Shown here: one piece after another, positions 47,371-57,501 of the stretch
Layout of the letters: the number at the start of each line of letters is the position of its first letter
Numbering within the stretch: the stretch's first letter is position 1
Assembly: GCA_018105865.1 (NCBI GenBank)
Contig: CM030832.1
Span: forward strand, 11,408,156 to 11,472,155
Direction of reading: 5' to 3'
DNA from: Metaphire vulgaris
Lineage: Eukaryota; Annelida; Clitellata; Crassiclitellata; Megascolecidae
DNA: 64,000 bases
Position numbers and translations under genes: made by a program
The notes under the pieces: generated by a model
What the model was told of the DNA's origin: nothing
The model's input: only the letters and a program-made list of their open reading frames with translations
The model's database searches: none

Positions 47371-47416
47371 TTCCTAGGCCCTAAGCCCTAAGCTTAGGGC
47401 CTAGGCCCTAAGCAGC
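47371..47416. repeat. CCTAAGC palindromic cluster at inverted-repeat border
   Basis: CCTAGGCCCTAAG, CCCTAAGCTTAGGG and CCTAGGCCCTAAGC overlap here as nested palindromes immediately outside the left arm of the large inverted repeat. Confidence 0.75.
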
Positions 47417-48372
47417 TTAGGGGTGTTCAAAAAAAGCTAACTTCTAAAATGTTATGCCTACTGGACGGTTTGTCATGCTACTATCATTACTGAATTCAGA
47501 GACACTTTTTATTTCATATTTCTATGATGTCCTGAGGTCCCTCAAAGCCCTTGAACGTATGAACCCCCAAACCATGCTAAAACTGCACAATGAATGGGAC
47601 TAAATACTTCATAGCTCTCTAAAATAATCATAGATATGTCATAATAGACTCATTTTGTTCGTATTATCTTTGGGCTGTGTCCATAGAGTCAGTAGCGTGC
47701 AGAGGGGATTTGTGGGGGGGCGTGGCCCCGGGCACCGACCAGATGGAGGTGCCAAATTGACTCGGCGACCTTCAGTTTTTGCTTGTCCAACATTTTTTAG
47801 GCTTGGCCTCGGGCACCCACCACTCTCTGCGAGCCACAACATAAAGTGGCACACGTAGAGGTTCAGTTACTCTGGTAGAAAAGCCACCGGATTTTAAAAA
47901 AACTATTTTATCTCGCTTGCAGGCGTCATGTCCTTGAATTGGCATTTTGGGCTGTCGGTTATTCAGTTAAGTACCAGGACCAGGCAACAGACTGTTTGCC
48001 ACATTCAAGTCAACATGTGGTAGGCTACATTTGGCAGACAGATGCAAATCAACACAATCGAACTGTACCATCCCTGGCTGAGAGAAGTTAAGGGTCACGT
48101 TGTCCAGGAGCTGAGCAATATCTTGACACAGGCAATAGACTGTTTGCCACATTCAAGACAAGAGAATCTAGAACCATGCCCCGTGACGACTATCATGAAT
48201 GAGCAGAGAGCAATCTACTCATTCTGGGTGTAAGATCTCCATGTGGGGTACACGTAATGAAGCCCACCCTGCCCACAGTCATTCACCAGGCTTGATGAAT
48301 GACGTGCAATTTGTATGCTGGCAAAATGTTCATGTTTCATCATCACATGTCATATCACGCTGAGATGATTGT
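47414..48372 (+). repeat. Left arm of 2.4-kb inverted repeat
   Basis: This arm matches 48872-49813 in reverse complement at a few percent divergence by eye. Shared landmarks run from GGGGTGTTCAAAAAAAGCTA at the outer edge to CATGTTTCATCATCACATGT near the inner edge. It includes a degraded miniature-element segment (GTGCAGAGGGGATTTGTGGG and a CAGTTTTTGCTTGTCCAAC motif). About 28 bp near 48130-48160 are present only in this arm and duplicate its own segment at about 47982-48010. Confidence 0.93.
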
Positions 48373-48871
48373 CAAGCTGAAGAGAATGAATATGTTTTTA
48401 ATCAGCTTCTATACGCCAGCATGGACAAAGGCCAGCATTGGAGTTGACGCATCAGTAGACGACCTGCAATTATCTCAAGACATGTTTGCCTACGGCGATG
48501 TAGATGATGATGTTGCCGAAGTGGTCATCCGAAAACTTCAAAACCACTGTTGGTACCGCCATCTAGGAAGCTGTTCCTTTTGCCCTGTTCAGCAAACTGC
48601 TCGTGATGGCAAGTAGAGTGAATCAGGATATTGCATCAAAGTAATTGTACACTGCTGTGCCGGACCATTTTCGTATGGGCAAACCTCTATTCCCGAAAGT
48701 CAACAGTGATATGAATCTAACCGATTTTATTGGTCCAGATTTGCATATATCCTGCTTCAGAGTTTCAGCATCAGCACAGGATGGCTTGTCATGCTTGCTA
48801 AGCCAGTTGATCAATGGTCATGAGATCCCGATTACCAGGCTGCTGAAAACTTTGCAGCTAGTCAGCCTAGC
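48373..48871 (+). pseudogene. Unrecognised decayed gene in the inverted-repeat loop
   Basis: The roughly 500-bp loop looks coding on the plus strand but is broken. A first open block runs AWTKASIGVDASVDDLQLSQ, then QNHCWY. A frame change gives VPFALFSKLLV. The third block includes PDHFRMGKPLFPKVNSDMNL and extends to the loop end. The order H-x-W-Y, V-P-x-A-L-F-S, G-K-P-x-F-P resembles uncharacterised invertebrate proteins I recall in repeat-rich genomes, but I cannot name a family. At least two frame changes occur, so no product is expected. Function is unknown. Confidence 0.45.
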
Positions 48872-49813
48872 CAATCATTTCACGTCATATGACATGTGAT
48901 GATGAAACATGAACATTTTGCCAGCATACAAATTGCACGTCATCCATCAAGCCTGGTGAATGACTGTGGGCAGTGTGGGCTTCATTAAGTGCACCCCACA
49001 TGGAGGTCTTTCACCCAGAATGAGTAGATTGCTCTCTGCTCATTCATGATAGTCGTCACGGGGCATGGTTCCAGATTCTCTTTGTGTCAAGATATTGCTC
49101 AGCTCCTGGACAATGTGACCCTTAACTTCTCTCAGCCAGGGATGGTACAGTTCTATTGTGTTGATTTGCATCTGTCTGCCAAAAGTAGCCTACCACATGT
49201 TGACTTGAATGTGGCAAACAGTCTGTTGCCTGGTCCTGGTACTTAACCGAATAGCAACTTCCAGACAGCCCAAAATGCCAATTCAAGGACATGACGCCTG
49301 CAAGCGAGATAAAATAGTTTTTTTAAAAATCCGGTGGCTTTTCTACCAGAGTAGCTGAACCTCTACGTGTGCCACTTTATGTTGTGGCTCGCAGAGAGTG
49401 GTGGGTGCCCGAGGCCAAGCCTAAAAAATGTTGGACAAGCAAAAACTGAAGGTCGCCGAGTCAATTTGGCACCTCCATCTGGTCGGTGCCCGGGGCCACG
49501 CCCCCCCCCACAAATCCCCTCTGCACGCTACTGACTCTATGGACACAGCCCAAAGATAATACGAACAAAATGAGTCTATTATGACATATCTATGATTATT
49601 TTAGAGAGCTATGAAGTATTTAGTCCCATTCATTGTGCAGTTTTAGCATGGTTTGGGGGTTCATACGTTCAAGGGCTTTGAGGGACCTCAGGACATCATA
49701 GAAATATGAAATAAAAAGTGTCTCTGAATTCAGTAATGATAGTAGCATGACAAACCGTCCAGTAGGCATAACATTTTTGAAGTTAGCTTTTTTTGAACAC
49801 CCCTACCCTAAGC
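48872..49813 (-). repeat. Right arm of 2.4-kb inverted repeat
   Basis: Inverted counterpart of 47414-48372. The outer boundary is at about 49807-49813 (CACCCCTACCCTAAGCTA). A 66-codon open frame at 49046-49246 and one on the opposite strand of the left arm give nearly the same peptide, containing QLLDNVTLNFSQPGMVQF. Whether this was ever coding is unclear. Confidence 0.93.
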
Positions 49814-50792
49814 TATATTTAGGATGAAAATTCTGTGCAAAGAATCTTTATCAAGAAAAATTAACGCTTAATTTCATCAGCATCGAGAATTTAGAGACAT
49901 TAAGTTTATCCATTCACTCTTTCCCTCTAACTACCTTCGAAAGTTCACTAGGAAAATGAAGGTTGGAGCGTCCTTAGGTAGGAATAGAAAATGTGAGTTG
50001 CAAATCTTACATTACATTACGTGATCGTGATCAATGATCGAATGATAGTCATTATTGCCAGTGCTTCGTTTAAAAAATCTATTTCTGACGTTGACACAAA
50101 AATGAATAAAGACCTCGGTTCTATGATTGAATGCCTACATCTGTTAAAATAAGGAACCAGCGACGGTGATATCATACTGAATTTGCAAGTGAGAGTCCAT
50201 CATGATGTGTGACATGTAGACCAAATTCAATTTATCGAAAGAAGTCTTCCAAAAATTAAGTTAGTCCTAGAAGAATGTTTTACGTGGCAAATTAAGCGAA
50301 ATGCTGTCACGATTTTTCCTGTGAAGGCAATGATCCCTAATTATTGTTCGTAAACAAACAGTTGTTTCCTTAGACTGCTGCATAGGCCTATAGTCCTATA
50401 CAGTTGCAGCAAGGAGGCCTTGTGCCTACTTGGAGCAAACCTAGGGATGTTTATGTGAACGAGAGATCAACCCAAGGTCGTAGGCCTATAAAAGGCCGAT
50501 CGTTTAACGAACGAAGACCTAAGGTCGCTGTCTATCCTTTTCAAAGCAACGATTGCTTTTGCGGATTGCGACAAGTAAATTGCAGTGTTGGCTTCTCATT
50601 CGAGTGAGGTTAAGTCGATCAATAAATAATCTTAAGTATTTTGCATCACTTTCAGCATCACGTTAATGGGTAGCAAGAGTGGTTTATAGAAATCTATTCA
50701 TGTGCAACGGCGACTAGATGGCCTTTCAGGACGATAAAGATTTATGCACCGAGTCAAGAAAGTCACCGAACCCGCTCGCGTCCTATTTATAG
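49814..50792. other. Gene-free interval
   Basis: No supported feature. A 67-codon plus frame at 50404-50607 lacks any recognisable domain. Confidence 0.4.
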
Positions 50793-50800
50793 GTTCTGAC

Positions 50801-51194
50801 TAGGGTTGCGCTAACCGAGTAGTTTAGGAGTCGAGTAGGAGTCGAGTAGCTTAGCGAGTACTCGAGTACTCGCGTAAAACCGGAAATAGGCCTACATGAT
50901 TTTTGCGTCATGGCCCTCATTTAACCAAAGCAGAACGCTAGATACAGTTATACATATCAATTTTTCGGATATTCAAGCGTATTCAAGTGTAGTATAACAG
51001 AAGTTACAGAACAGAAACTATTTTGCCGGTAATAATGGTAGGCCAAATTTTAATGAAATTCTTTGGTTATTCTTTATTTATCTATTCTATTCCTTATTTA
51101 GTTATTCTATGCGAGTACTCGACTCCCAAAAAATTACTCGACTCCAATTTGGAGTCGAGTACTCGCGTTACTCGAGTTACTCGGCACAGCCCTA
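50801..51194. mobile_element. hAT-type element with ACTCGAGTA-rich ends
   Basis: Begins TAGGGTTGCGCTAACCGAGT and ends ACTCGGCACAGCCCTA. Flanks GTTCTGAC (50793-50800 and 51195-51202) are identical. Subterminal regions are dense in GAGTCGAGTA and TACTCGACTC, which are mutually inverted. The interior is AT-rich and non-coding. Confidence 0.9.
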
Positions 51195-51202
51195 GTTCTG
51201 AC

Positions 51203-51556
51203 CTACAGACGAAGCGAATCGCTCACGGGAGAGAATTTCTCAAATCTACAGCGGCAGCTTCTTTAGCAACAAACTAACGCGACCCGTAAAGCGCAGTTTA
51301 AGTTATTTTGTAAGATGTCACCATCTTCAACGTGAGCTTCGCAGAGTACTTCAGTATGGCAAAACATCTACTGTCTTTCTCGAAACAGACGATTACTGAT
51401 CGAGAGCTAAATGAATCGATGGTATTTAACATTAAAATATACTGGAAGATTTCCAATTGACTACGGAATTTATATCACGACTATTTGCTATCTAAGGCTC
51501 ATTAGATATTGCAAAGTCGCTACCTTTATTCACTTCGTGACCCGTCTAATGCGCGA
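51203..51556. other. Gene-free interval
   Basis: Nothing recognised. Confidence 0.4.
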
Positions 51557-51920
51557 CCAACATTTGCGGGGGCGACATTTGCGGGGGCGACATTTGCGGG
51601 GGCCACATTTGCGCGCCGACATTTGCGCGATATTTGTTAATATAATTGTGGTTAGGGTTAGAGTTGGGGTTAGATTCGGGGTTATGATTGGTTACTAACT
51701 TTGGTTACTAAAGCACGGATAACTTTTAATTTATAGCGCAATTTTTATATTGGAGCGAAGTCGTGTTTCACTCGAAATACGCGCTAATGTCGGTCGCGCA
51801 AATGTCGGCTCGCATATGTCGATTTTACGTTAGCGCATTTGTCGTCGCGCAAATGTCGATTGCGCAAATGTCGGGGCGCAAATGTCGGGGCGCAAATGTC
51901 GGGGCGAAAATGTCGGGGTA
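51557..51920. repeat. Inverted arrays of GCGCAAATGTCGG around TTAGGG-like core
   Basis: The left side carries tandem GCGACATTTGCGGG units (51560-51628). The right side carries the complement GCGCAAATGTCGGG (51788-51920). In between is GTTAGGGTTAGAGTTGGGGT, similar to telomeric repeats. The pattern suggests a non-autonomous element with repeat-built terminal arms. Its superfamily is not evident. Confidence 0.72.
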
Positions 51921-52132
51921 CCATTCCCTTTTCTTCGTTGAACTAAACTTCATGGACGGAACCGTGCATAAGATTATAGCTTAGACTCATATAGGTACAA
52001 TTAGATGCAGAGTTTTTGACGAGAAAATATAATCGTATATAGGCCAAAAGCGTTTTATTCTACGGGTGATACATCTCTTAACAAATATAGGCTCCGTCAT
52101 GTCGGAAAGTTTCTTTACGTACAACCAGGGAG

Positions 52133-52384
52133 CAGAGCCGTAGCTAGGGTTTCCGGCGCCCGGGGCAAGATTTATATTTTGCGCACCTAAATTTAGGTTA
52201 AGACCTTGTTTTTTAATTTTTTTTAGTCCAGAGTTTACTTATCCTTTTCGGGCTGCTGACCTTTTTTAGTCGTCACAAAGTCACAGCTATTTATATTTTA
52301 TATTATTTTTCTCATCCAAAATACGCCCCCCTCCCACCAGTCGGCGCCCGGGGCGGCTCGCCCCTGCCCCTAGCTACGGCTCTG
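52133..52384. mobile_element. hAT-type miniature element next to receptor gene
   Basis: Ends CAGAGCCGTAGCTAGGG and CCCCTAGCTACGGCTCTG are inverted repeats. Flanks CCAGGGAG (52125-52132) and CCAGGGAA (52385-52392) differ by one base. GGCGCCCGGGGC appears near both ends. It lies about 300 bp upstream of the receptor start. Confidence 0.82.
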
Positions 52385-52392
52385 CCAGGGAA

Positions 52393-52680
52393 GAGCTGTT
52401 GCATTGCACGCCTTTCAGGTGCAAACTCAAATGAACCTTTAACGTGTCACCAACGTTTAAATTTTCAGTTAACAGCAAGATAAGAATTTCAGAAGCGACA
52501 TTTATAAAATGTCGTGCGTTCCTTTTAGATTGCAACGAATATATTCGACGGAAAAAAGTAATGGAATTTTGTGGAATGAAATATCTCGTTTTCCCTTCGT
52601 CGGCGCCAAAATGAATCATTCGGAACCGAGTCTGTTGCGGTCGGATCGTTGAAGCGACGTTCCTCCTGCCTTGAAAAAAA
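52393..52680 (+). promoter_or_regulatory. Upstream region of the receptor gene, no promoter motif seen
   Basis: No convincing TATA box or initiator is visible. The only firm point is an in-frame TGA at 52672-52674, which stops any upstream extension of the receptor frame unless an intron intervenes. A run of A directly precedes the ATG. Confidence 0.3.
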
Positions 52681-52765
52681 ATGCAGCTGAGTACTATTGA
52701 TCGTCAGGCTAATTCTGGAAGTGACCCGAGAACGACACCGGGAGAAGCCACCTCGTGCAGCGGCA

Positions 52766-52796
<31 letters not shown>

Positions 52797-54021
52797 TGCT
52801 CCCCCTCCCTCCAACCAGACCGACTGCATCGAGACTTCGTCATGCGGCGGCGGCGGCGGCGGCGGCGGCGGGGGCGACGTCGACCCGATGTCAAGGTCAC
52901 AGCGGCCGTTTTCTCTCGACGTGAACTTCCTGACGATCCCGATAAGCGGCTATCTGTCGACGGTCCTCGTCCTCTTCACCGTCGTCACCAACCTGCTCGT
53001 CTGTCTGGTTCTACTGCGACGCAACATGCGAAGCCCCACGAACCTTCTGCTGGTGGCGATGGCCGTTTCGACGACGATGACCGGCGTCTGCCCGACGCCC
53101 TGCTACGTCTACTTCTTCGTCCTCGGCAAGTACCGCGACTACCCGTCGTGCGGCTGGTGCCTCGCCTACGACGTTCTCGCCGACTTCCTGCCGACCGTTT
53201 TCCACACGGCTTCCATCTGGCTGACGGTAGCCCTGGCCGTGCAGCGCTACATCACCGTCTGTCACACGGCGACGGCGAAGCGCTGGTGCACCGGGTTCAA
53301 CGTCGTGCGAGCGACGGTCGCCATCCACCTGGCGGCGCTTCTGTCGCAGGTGAGTCGGTTCTTCGAGAACAGCTACGTTCCGGTGGTCGTGCCGTCGGCC
53401 GTCGACCCGACCCGGAACGTGACCGGCTGTCAGACGGCGCTGGTTCCGTTCGTGGCGCGAAACGAGAATACCTACTTCAACACGTACTACTGTTTTCGCG
53501 TCGTCTTCATTCACATCGCGCCGTGCGTCGTGCTCGTCCTGTTGAACGCGCTGCTCGTTCACGCGCTTCAGACGGCGCACGCCAGGCGGCGCGTTCTGCT
53601 CCGACAGAACCGGAAGTCGGAGTGTCGCCGTCTGGCGGAGAGCAACTCGACGACGCTGATGCTCGTCGCCGTCGTCGGCGTGTTCCTGCTCGTCGAGTTT
53701 CCGCTCGCCATCTTCTTCATCCTACTCATTCTCGACAACACCTTCAATCTGACGTTTTCCGACAAGGATTCGAACAACGTCGCCTCGCTTCTGATAAACA
53801 ACTGCATTCTGTTTACGTATCCGATGAACTTCTTCATCTACTGCGGAATGAGTCGACAGTTCCGCGAAACGTTCCGCAGTCTCTGCCGGTGGACGGCGAA
53901 CAGCGGCGAAGACGAAAGTGCCGGGAGAAGCTTCGCGGGCCCCGCCAGCCGCGGATTCTACGAGTACAGCTCAAGAGGAAGGAACCACAACGGACTGCGC
54001 ACGGAAACCACCGAATTGTAA
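52681..54021 (+). CDS. Sex-peptide/myoinhibitory-peptide receptor-like GPCR
   Basis: A 446-residue class A (rhodopsin-like) receptor, predicted to signal at the plasma membrane in response to a neuropeptide. Residues 1-85 are a Gly-rich extracellular tail with polyglycine at about 30-38 and 56-65 and a glycosylation site N45. TM1 spans about 88-111, TM2 119-143, TM3 172-194, TM4 208-226, TM5 269-297, TM6 325-350, TM7 366-388. C160 and C250 are the likely TM3-ECL2 disulfide. QRY (188-190) replaces DRY, E339 precedes P341 in TM6, YPMNFFIY (380-387) replaces NPxxY, and CGMSRQFRETF (388-398) opens helix 8. These mark the sex-peptide receptor group. T131 occupies position 2.50, where Asp is normal. 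The start follows an in-frame TGA. No intron is evident. The ligand is unknown, and an FMRFamide-receptor relative is the alternative. Confidence 0.88.
52766..52795 (+). repeat. (GGC)n encoding polyglycine
   Basis: A GGC run encodes the first polyglycine tract of the receptor N-terminus. A second follows at about 52845-52874. Length polymorphism is likely. Confidence 0.88.
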
Positions 54022-54410
54022 TTCTGCAGTATTCCCCCCCACAGATATACTCTTAGTTTGCAGAGACAGACAAGCGTGACAGCATCTGATGGACTATAGG
54101 CGTATGATTCTCCGGTTCTCGGTCTAACACGTATTCTAACAACGGACATTTTTTCGAGAAACACGATGTTCATTCATTTTGTTGCCTTTTGAGGATGTTC
54201 AAATGGATTCAAAGTTCTCTTATAATCTTGTATCGTGACATAATTTTAATGTCTGTTGTCATGGAATGATGTTCCCGCTTTTGATCATAAAAGCCTGTTG
54301 GTATTTCCATTTCGATTTTTGTCGTTTACGCTCTGTAACCGTTGTATGAAATTCTCAAAATCTCACTACAGTGATTTTTGTTTTTGTGTTTCTGAAATAC
54401 ACAAATATTG
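54022..54410 (+). other. 3' flank of the receptor gene
   Basis: The reading frame ends TTGTAA. No canonical AATAAA occurs before about 54410, so either a variant signal is used or transcription ends in the repeats beyond. Confidence 0.45.
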
Positions 54411-54480
54411 ATTCCCCTAGGATCGAACCCGGGTAGACGACACGTATCAACGCAAAACTGACTAGCGAGTTACTGTAACT
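54411..54480 (-). repeat. tRNA-derived SINE-like head
   Basis: On the minus strand TAACTCGCTAGTCAG resembles an A box and GGGTTCGATCC is a perfect B box. No complete tRNA fold is apparent, so a SINE or tRNA pseudogene is likely. Confidence 0.5.
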
Positions 54481-54525
54481 AGCAAGATATACAGAGTTCG
54501 ACTAAAGAATTTGGTATAATACCGT

Positions 54526-54558
54526 ATTCTGTCTGTCTGTCTGTCTGTCTGTTCATGT

Positions 54559-54613
<55 letters not shown>
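54526..54613. repeat. (TCTG)n and (CT)n microsatellite
   Basis: Short TCTG repeats followed by a CT run of about 50 bp, ending directly at the left end of the next element. Confidence 0.93.
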
Positions 54614-54615
<2 letters not shown>

Positions 54616-54616
<1 letters not shown>

Positions 54617-55334
54617 ACAGAGAAAAAAGTTGTGTAACGTTACACCAAGACTTGGTGGTAATTCTGCCACCATCTAATACACCAAGCGATAAAATAACCA
54701 TTGTGTAACCTCAGGAAAACTTGGTGTAAGTTAACCCCAAATTTTGGAGCTGAAAGCAGGAAGGGTTACATTAACATTGTGCAAAGTTGACACCATCTTG
54801 GTGTAAAAGAAAACATTTAAGTTTCCTCCCAAATTGTTTTAAAGTGGAATAGTGGATCATTTACAAAAGTACAAAGCAACATAACAAAGCAAAAGTAAGT
54901 TTGCGCAGAAAGCAAAAGTAGGGGTTATATTTAATATATTAATAGTGCGTTCCTGCAAAATTTATTTAGGGAGTTCTAAACCGGCGATAGAAAGGTGTGC
55001 TAAACTCACTATCCTAATGTAATATTGCTCCCTTTCCTTAACGTCTTGCGCCATATACAGAATACTTGTTTCTTTGTTTCTCTACGCTATTTGGGTAATT
55101 ATCATCTATGTATTATTTCTATAGGACCTTATTGATTATTAATTCTTTTCACTGCTATTTTCTGATTTCGCCACACTATAGGTTACTCGACTAGGTAACA
55201 TTCATAAATTAATCGTAACGTTACACAAAATTTTTTTCGGTATACACTTCAGTGTAACCTGGTGTAACGTTACACGTAGGTTACTCGACAAGGTAACATT
55301 TACATAAAAAACGTTACACAAATTTTTCTCTGTG
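54616..55334. mobile_element. TA-flanked non-autonomous element with GTAACGTTACAC repeats
   Basis: Left CACAGAGAAAAAAGTTGTGT and right ACACAAATTTTTCTCTGTG are inverted repeats. TA precedes 54616 and follows 55334, consistent with Tc1/mariner-like transposition. GTAACGTTACAC and GGTTACTCGAC(T/A)AGGTAAC recur near the right end, and TTGGTGTAA appears several times. There is no transposase. Confidence 0.75.
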
Positions 55335-55670
55335 TATGCATAAAATAAAAGAAAAATTTGAACATTTAGCAGGTCACAAACACATCCTCATTTATACTTT
55401 TATATACTTTATTCGCAAACAGACTACATAAAAACGAAAGAAAAGAAAAAGAACAAACAATTACAACATTTAACTAACAAACAACAGATTCCACTATTAT
55501 ACAGAACTAAAAGATGCTTCTTAAGAACCGAGATGCAAAAGAGTATTGACGATTCTTTGCGTTATCATGTATTAAATGCAATCCAAGCATTTCATATAGC
55601 GCTATTCTTTTATCCTAATGCCCTCGTTTGTCGAGGAGGAGCCTTGAAAAGCTTTCTAATGCCTGTTCCG
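55335..55670. other. Gene-free interval
   Basis: AT-rich sequence with no recognised feature. Confidence 0.4.
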
Positions 55671-55784
<114 letters not shown>

Positions 55785-56490
55785 TATCTATCACTTCGCA
55801 ACGCATTAACCAGAAACAAACGGTTGAACCCTGAAACGGCTGATGCCTGTTTTGAATCGATCGGATCCAAATGCATGTTGCGAGCTGCTGATCTAAGTTC
55901 AGATCAGATCACACGGTGCTTAACGATTGCCAAGAGAACCACTGGTTTGATCAGCAGCATATATACAGTAGTGGCGCCTTCGGTCGTTGTTCAAAGTGAC
56001 AAATTAGATTAACGCCGAGAGCTCGCTGAGCAGAAATTATGGCTGATATACGTCCATCAGTTTCTCTATGATAGATATATTTAGATGCTTTCATATAAGG
56101 TGTCAGTTTAAGCCATTCCTGTCATGACAGATCTTACGCCATATGGACGAATATGATGGAGAGCAGTGATTTTGAAAAATTGGTCTTGACAGATGCTGTT
56201 GGTGATGAATGATAGCACACTGGATAGTGATGCAAAACGGAATAAGAACCAACCTCGATATCCGAATAATAATAATAATGGTAGCATGGGGGCTCAAATT
56301 CTTTCCGACAGTTGGTTCTATCATTGAGAAACTTCATTTGAACAACAAAATGCCCAGTTGAACTATACAGAATAACATCATTCTAACGTAGGTTACTTAG
56401 CGGGTCTGTAAAATTTAGTACGCTACACTGTATATCCGAGGTACGTTATCCAGTACTGAACAATCCGGTGGCGTATAGCACGAGACCGTA
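55785..56490. other. Gene-free interval
   Basis: No recognised gene or element. Confidence 0.4.
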
Positions 56491-56498
56491 CATTGTGG

Positions 56499-56844
56499 CA
56501 GTGGCGTCATTTCACACTTTTCTTGGAGGGGGCGAGAAATTTTGTAAAATTTTTCTTTTCATTTTTTAAAATTTTGTTTAAATTTTTTGACTTGACGAGT
56601 TTCCAAAAAAGTTGACGACCTTTTTTGCTCGTCAGTCCTTTTTTACGATTACTTCAGGTTACTCTCGACATCAAGCATTCCTTTAGGGCTTTAGGGGCTG
56701 CTGACCTTTTTTTGCCCCCCCCCCCAAACGCAAATGACGTCCCTGTTTTTGTTTTTTTGTTGCACATTAATACATTAAAAATTAATATTTTCATTTCCTT
56801 GGGGGGCCACGGCCCCACCCCAGCCCCCCCAAATGACGCCTCTG
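56499..56844. mobile_element. hAT-type miniature element with perfect duplication
   Basis: Ends CAGTGGCGTCATTT and AAATGACGCCTCTG are inverted repeats with identical flanks CATTGTGG (56491-56498 and 56845-56852). The interior has GACGACCTTTTTTGCTCGTC and TGCTGACCTTTTTTTGCCCC motifs, variants of the cassette shared with other elements. Confidence 0.9.
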
Positions 56845-56852
56845 CATTGTGG

Positions 56853-57500
56853 GTCTTTATAACCGTGTATAGGCTTACGTTATAAGTTACAACCGAGTCA
56901 GTTATAACGAAGTTCTACTGTACCATTCAGCTGATGCAGTTTGTTCCGCTATCGTTGTTTTCCGTCTGAGACTTAGAATATTCTCCGACTCCGTCAATCC
57001 GATTGACAACTATTGATGAACTGGATTGAATGAATATTAAAATCAACTTGTTAATTTGCTGATTCATTATAGCGCAGGTCTAATTCGCTTCCGAATGACC
57101 TACGAATGGAAGCCATCTACGCATTTCTACATGTAGTTTCTCTTCACGAAACATTATGGAACAATGAACAGCATAGTGCACGGTGCTCTTGTGCTACTTC
57201 GTTTCATATAGCGCTATATAAATATAAGAAAAATACCGGTTCTTATTTACGCCACCATCAGCACTTCCTTTGACGTCGGCTTTGTTAAATGTGCACCAAG
57301 TCGCTGATGGACCATTTGGAAATTAACTGACAACTGACCGCTGATGCTAGAAAACACAAATTCCGATTTAATTTGCAAAATCATTAACTGCGTTCCGTTG
57401 TCAAACTGAATCGCTTTTTTTATTTCCCGATGACTCGAAGCTTCCAGTCCCAAGCCCACACGCTGCATCAATATTATTATATTAATAATTTTTAAGTAAT
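56853..57500. other. Gene-free interval with a lone LINE-like 3' end
   Basis: ATAGCGCTATATAAATATAAG at about 57211 resembles the tail after the LINE fragment at 17650. No coding relic precedes it. A 74-codon minus frame at 57247-57471 is unrecognised. Confidence 0.4.
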
Positions 57501-57501
57501 C

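Noticed and set aside
47655..47858. Short coding frames within the inverted-repeat arm
   Set aside because: They cross a degraded miniature element and are mirrored in the other arm.
51640..51690. Interstitial telomere from TTAGGG-like words
   Set aside because: Only a few imperfect units lying between inverted arrays of a repeat; better explained as element interior.
52755..54056. A 433-codon Arg-rich frame overlapping the receptor, and a 189-codon frame on the opposite strand
   Set aside because: Both are open only because the receptor gene is GC-rich with biased third positions. Neither resembles a protein.
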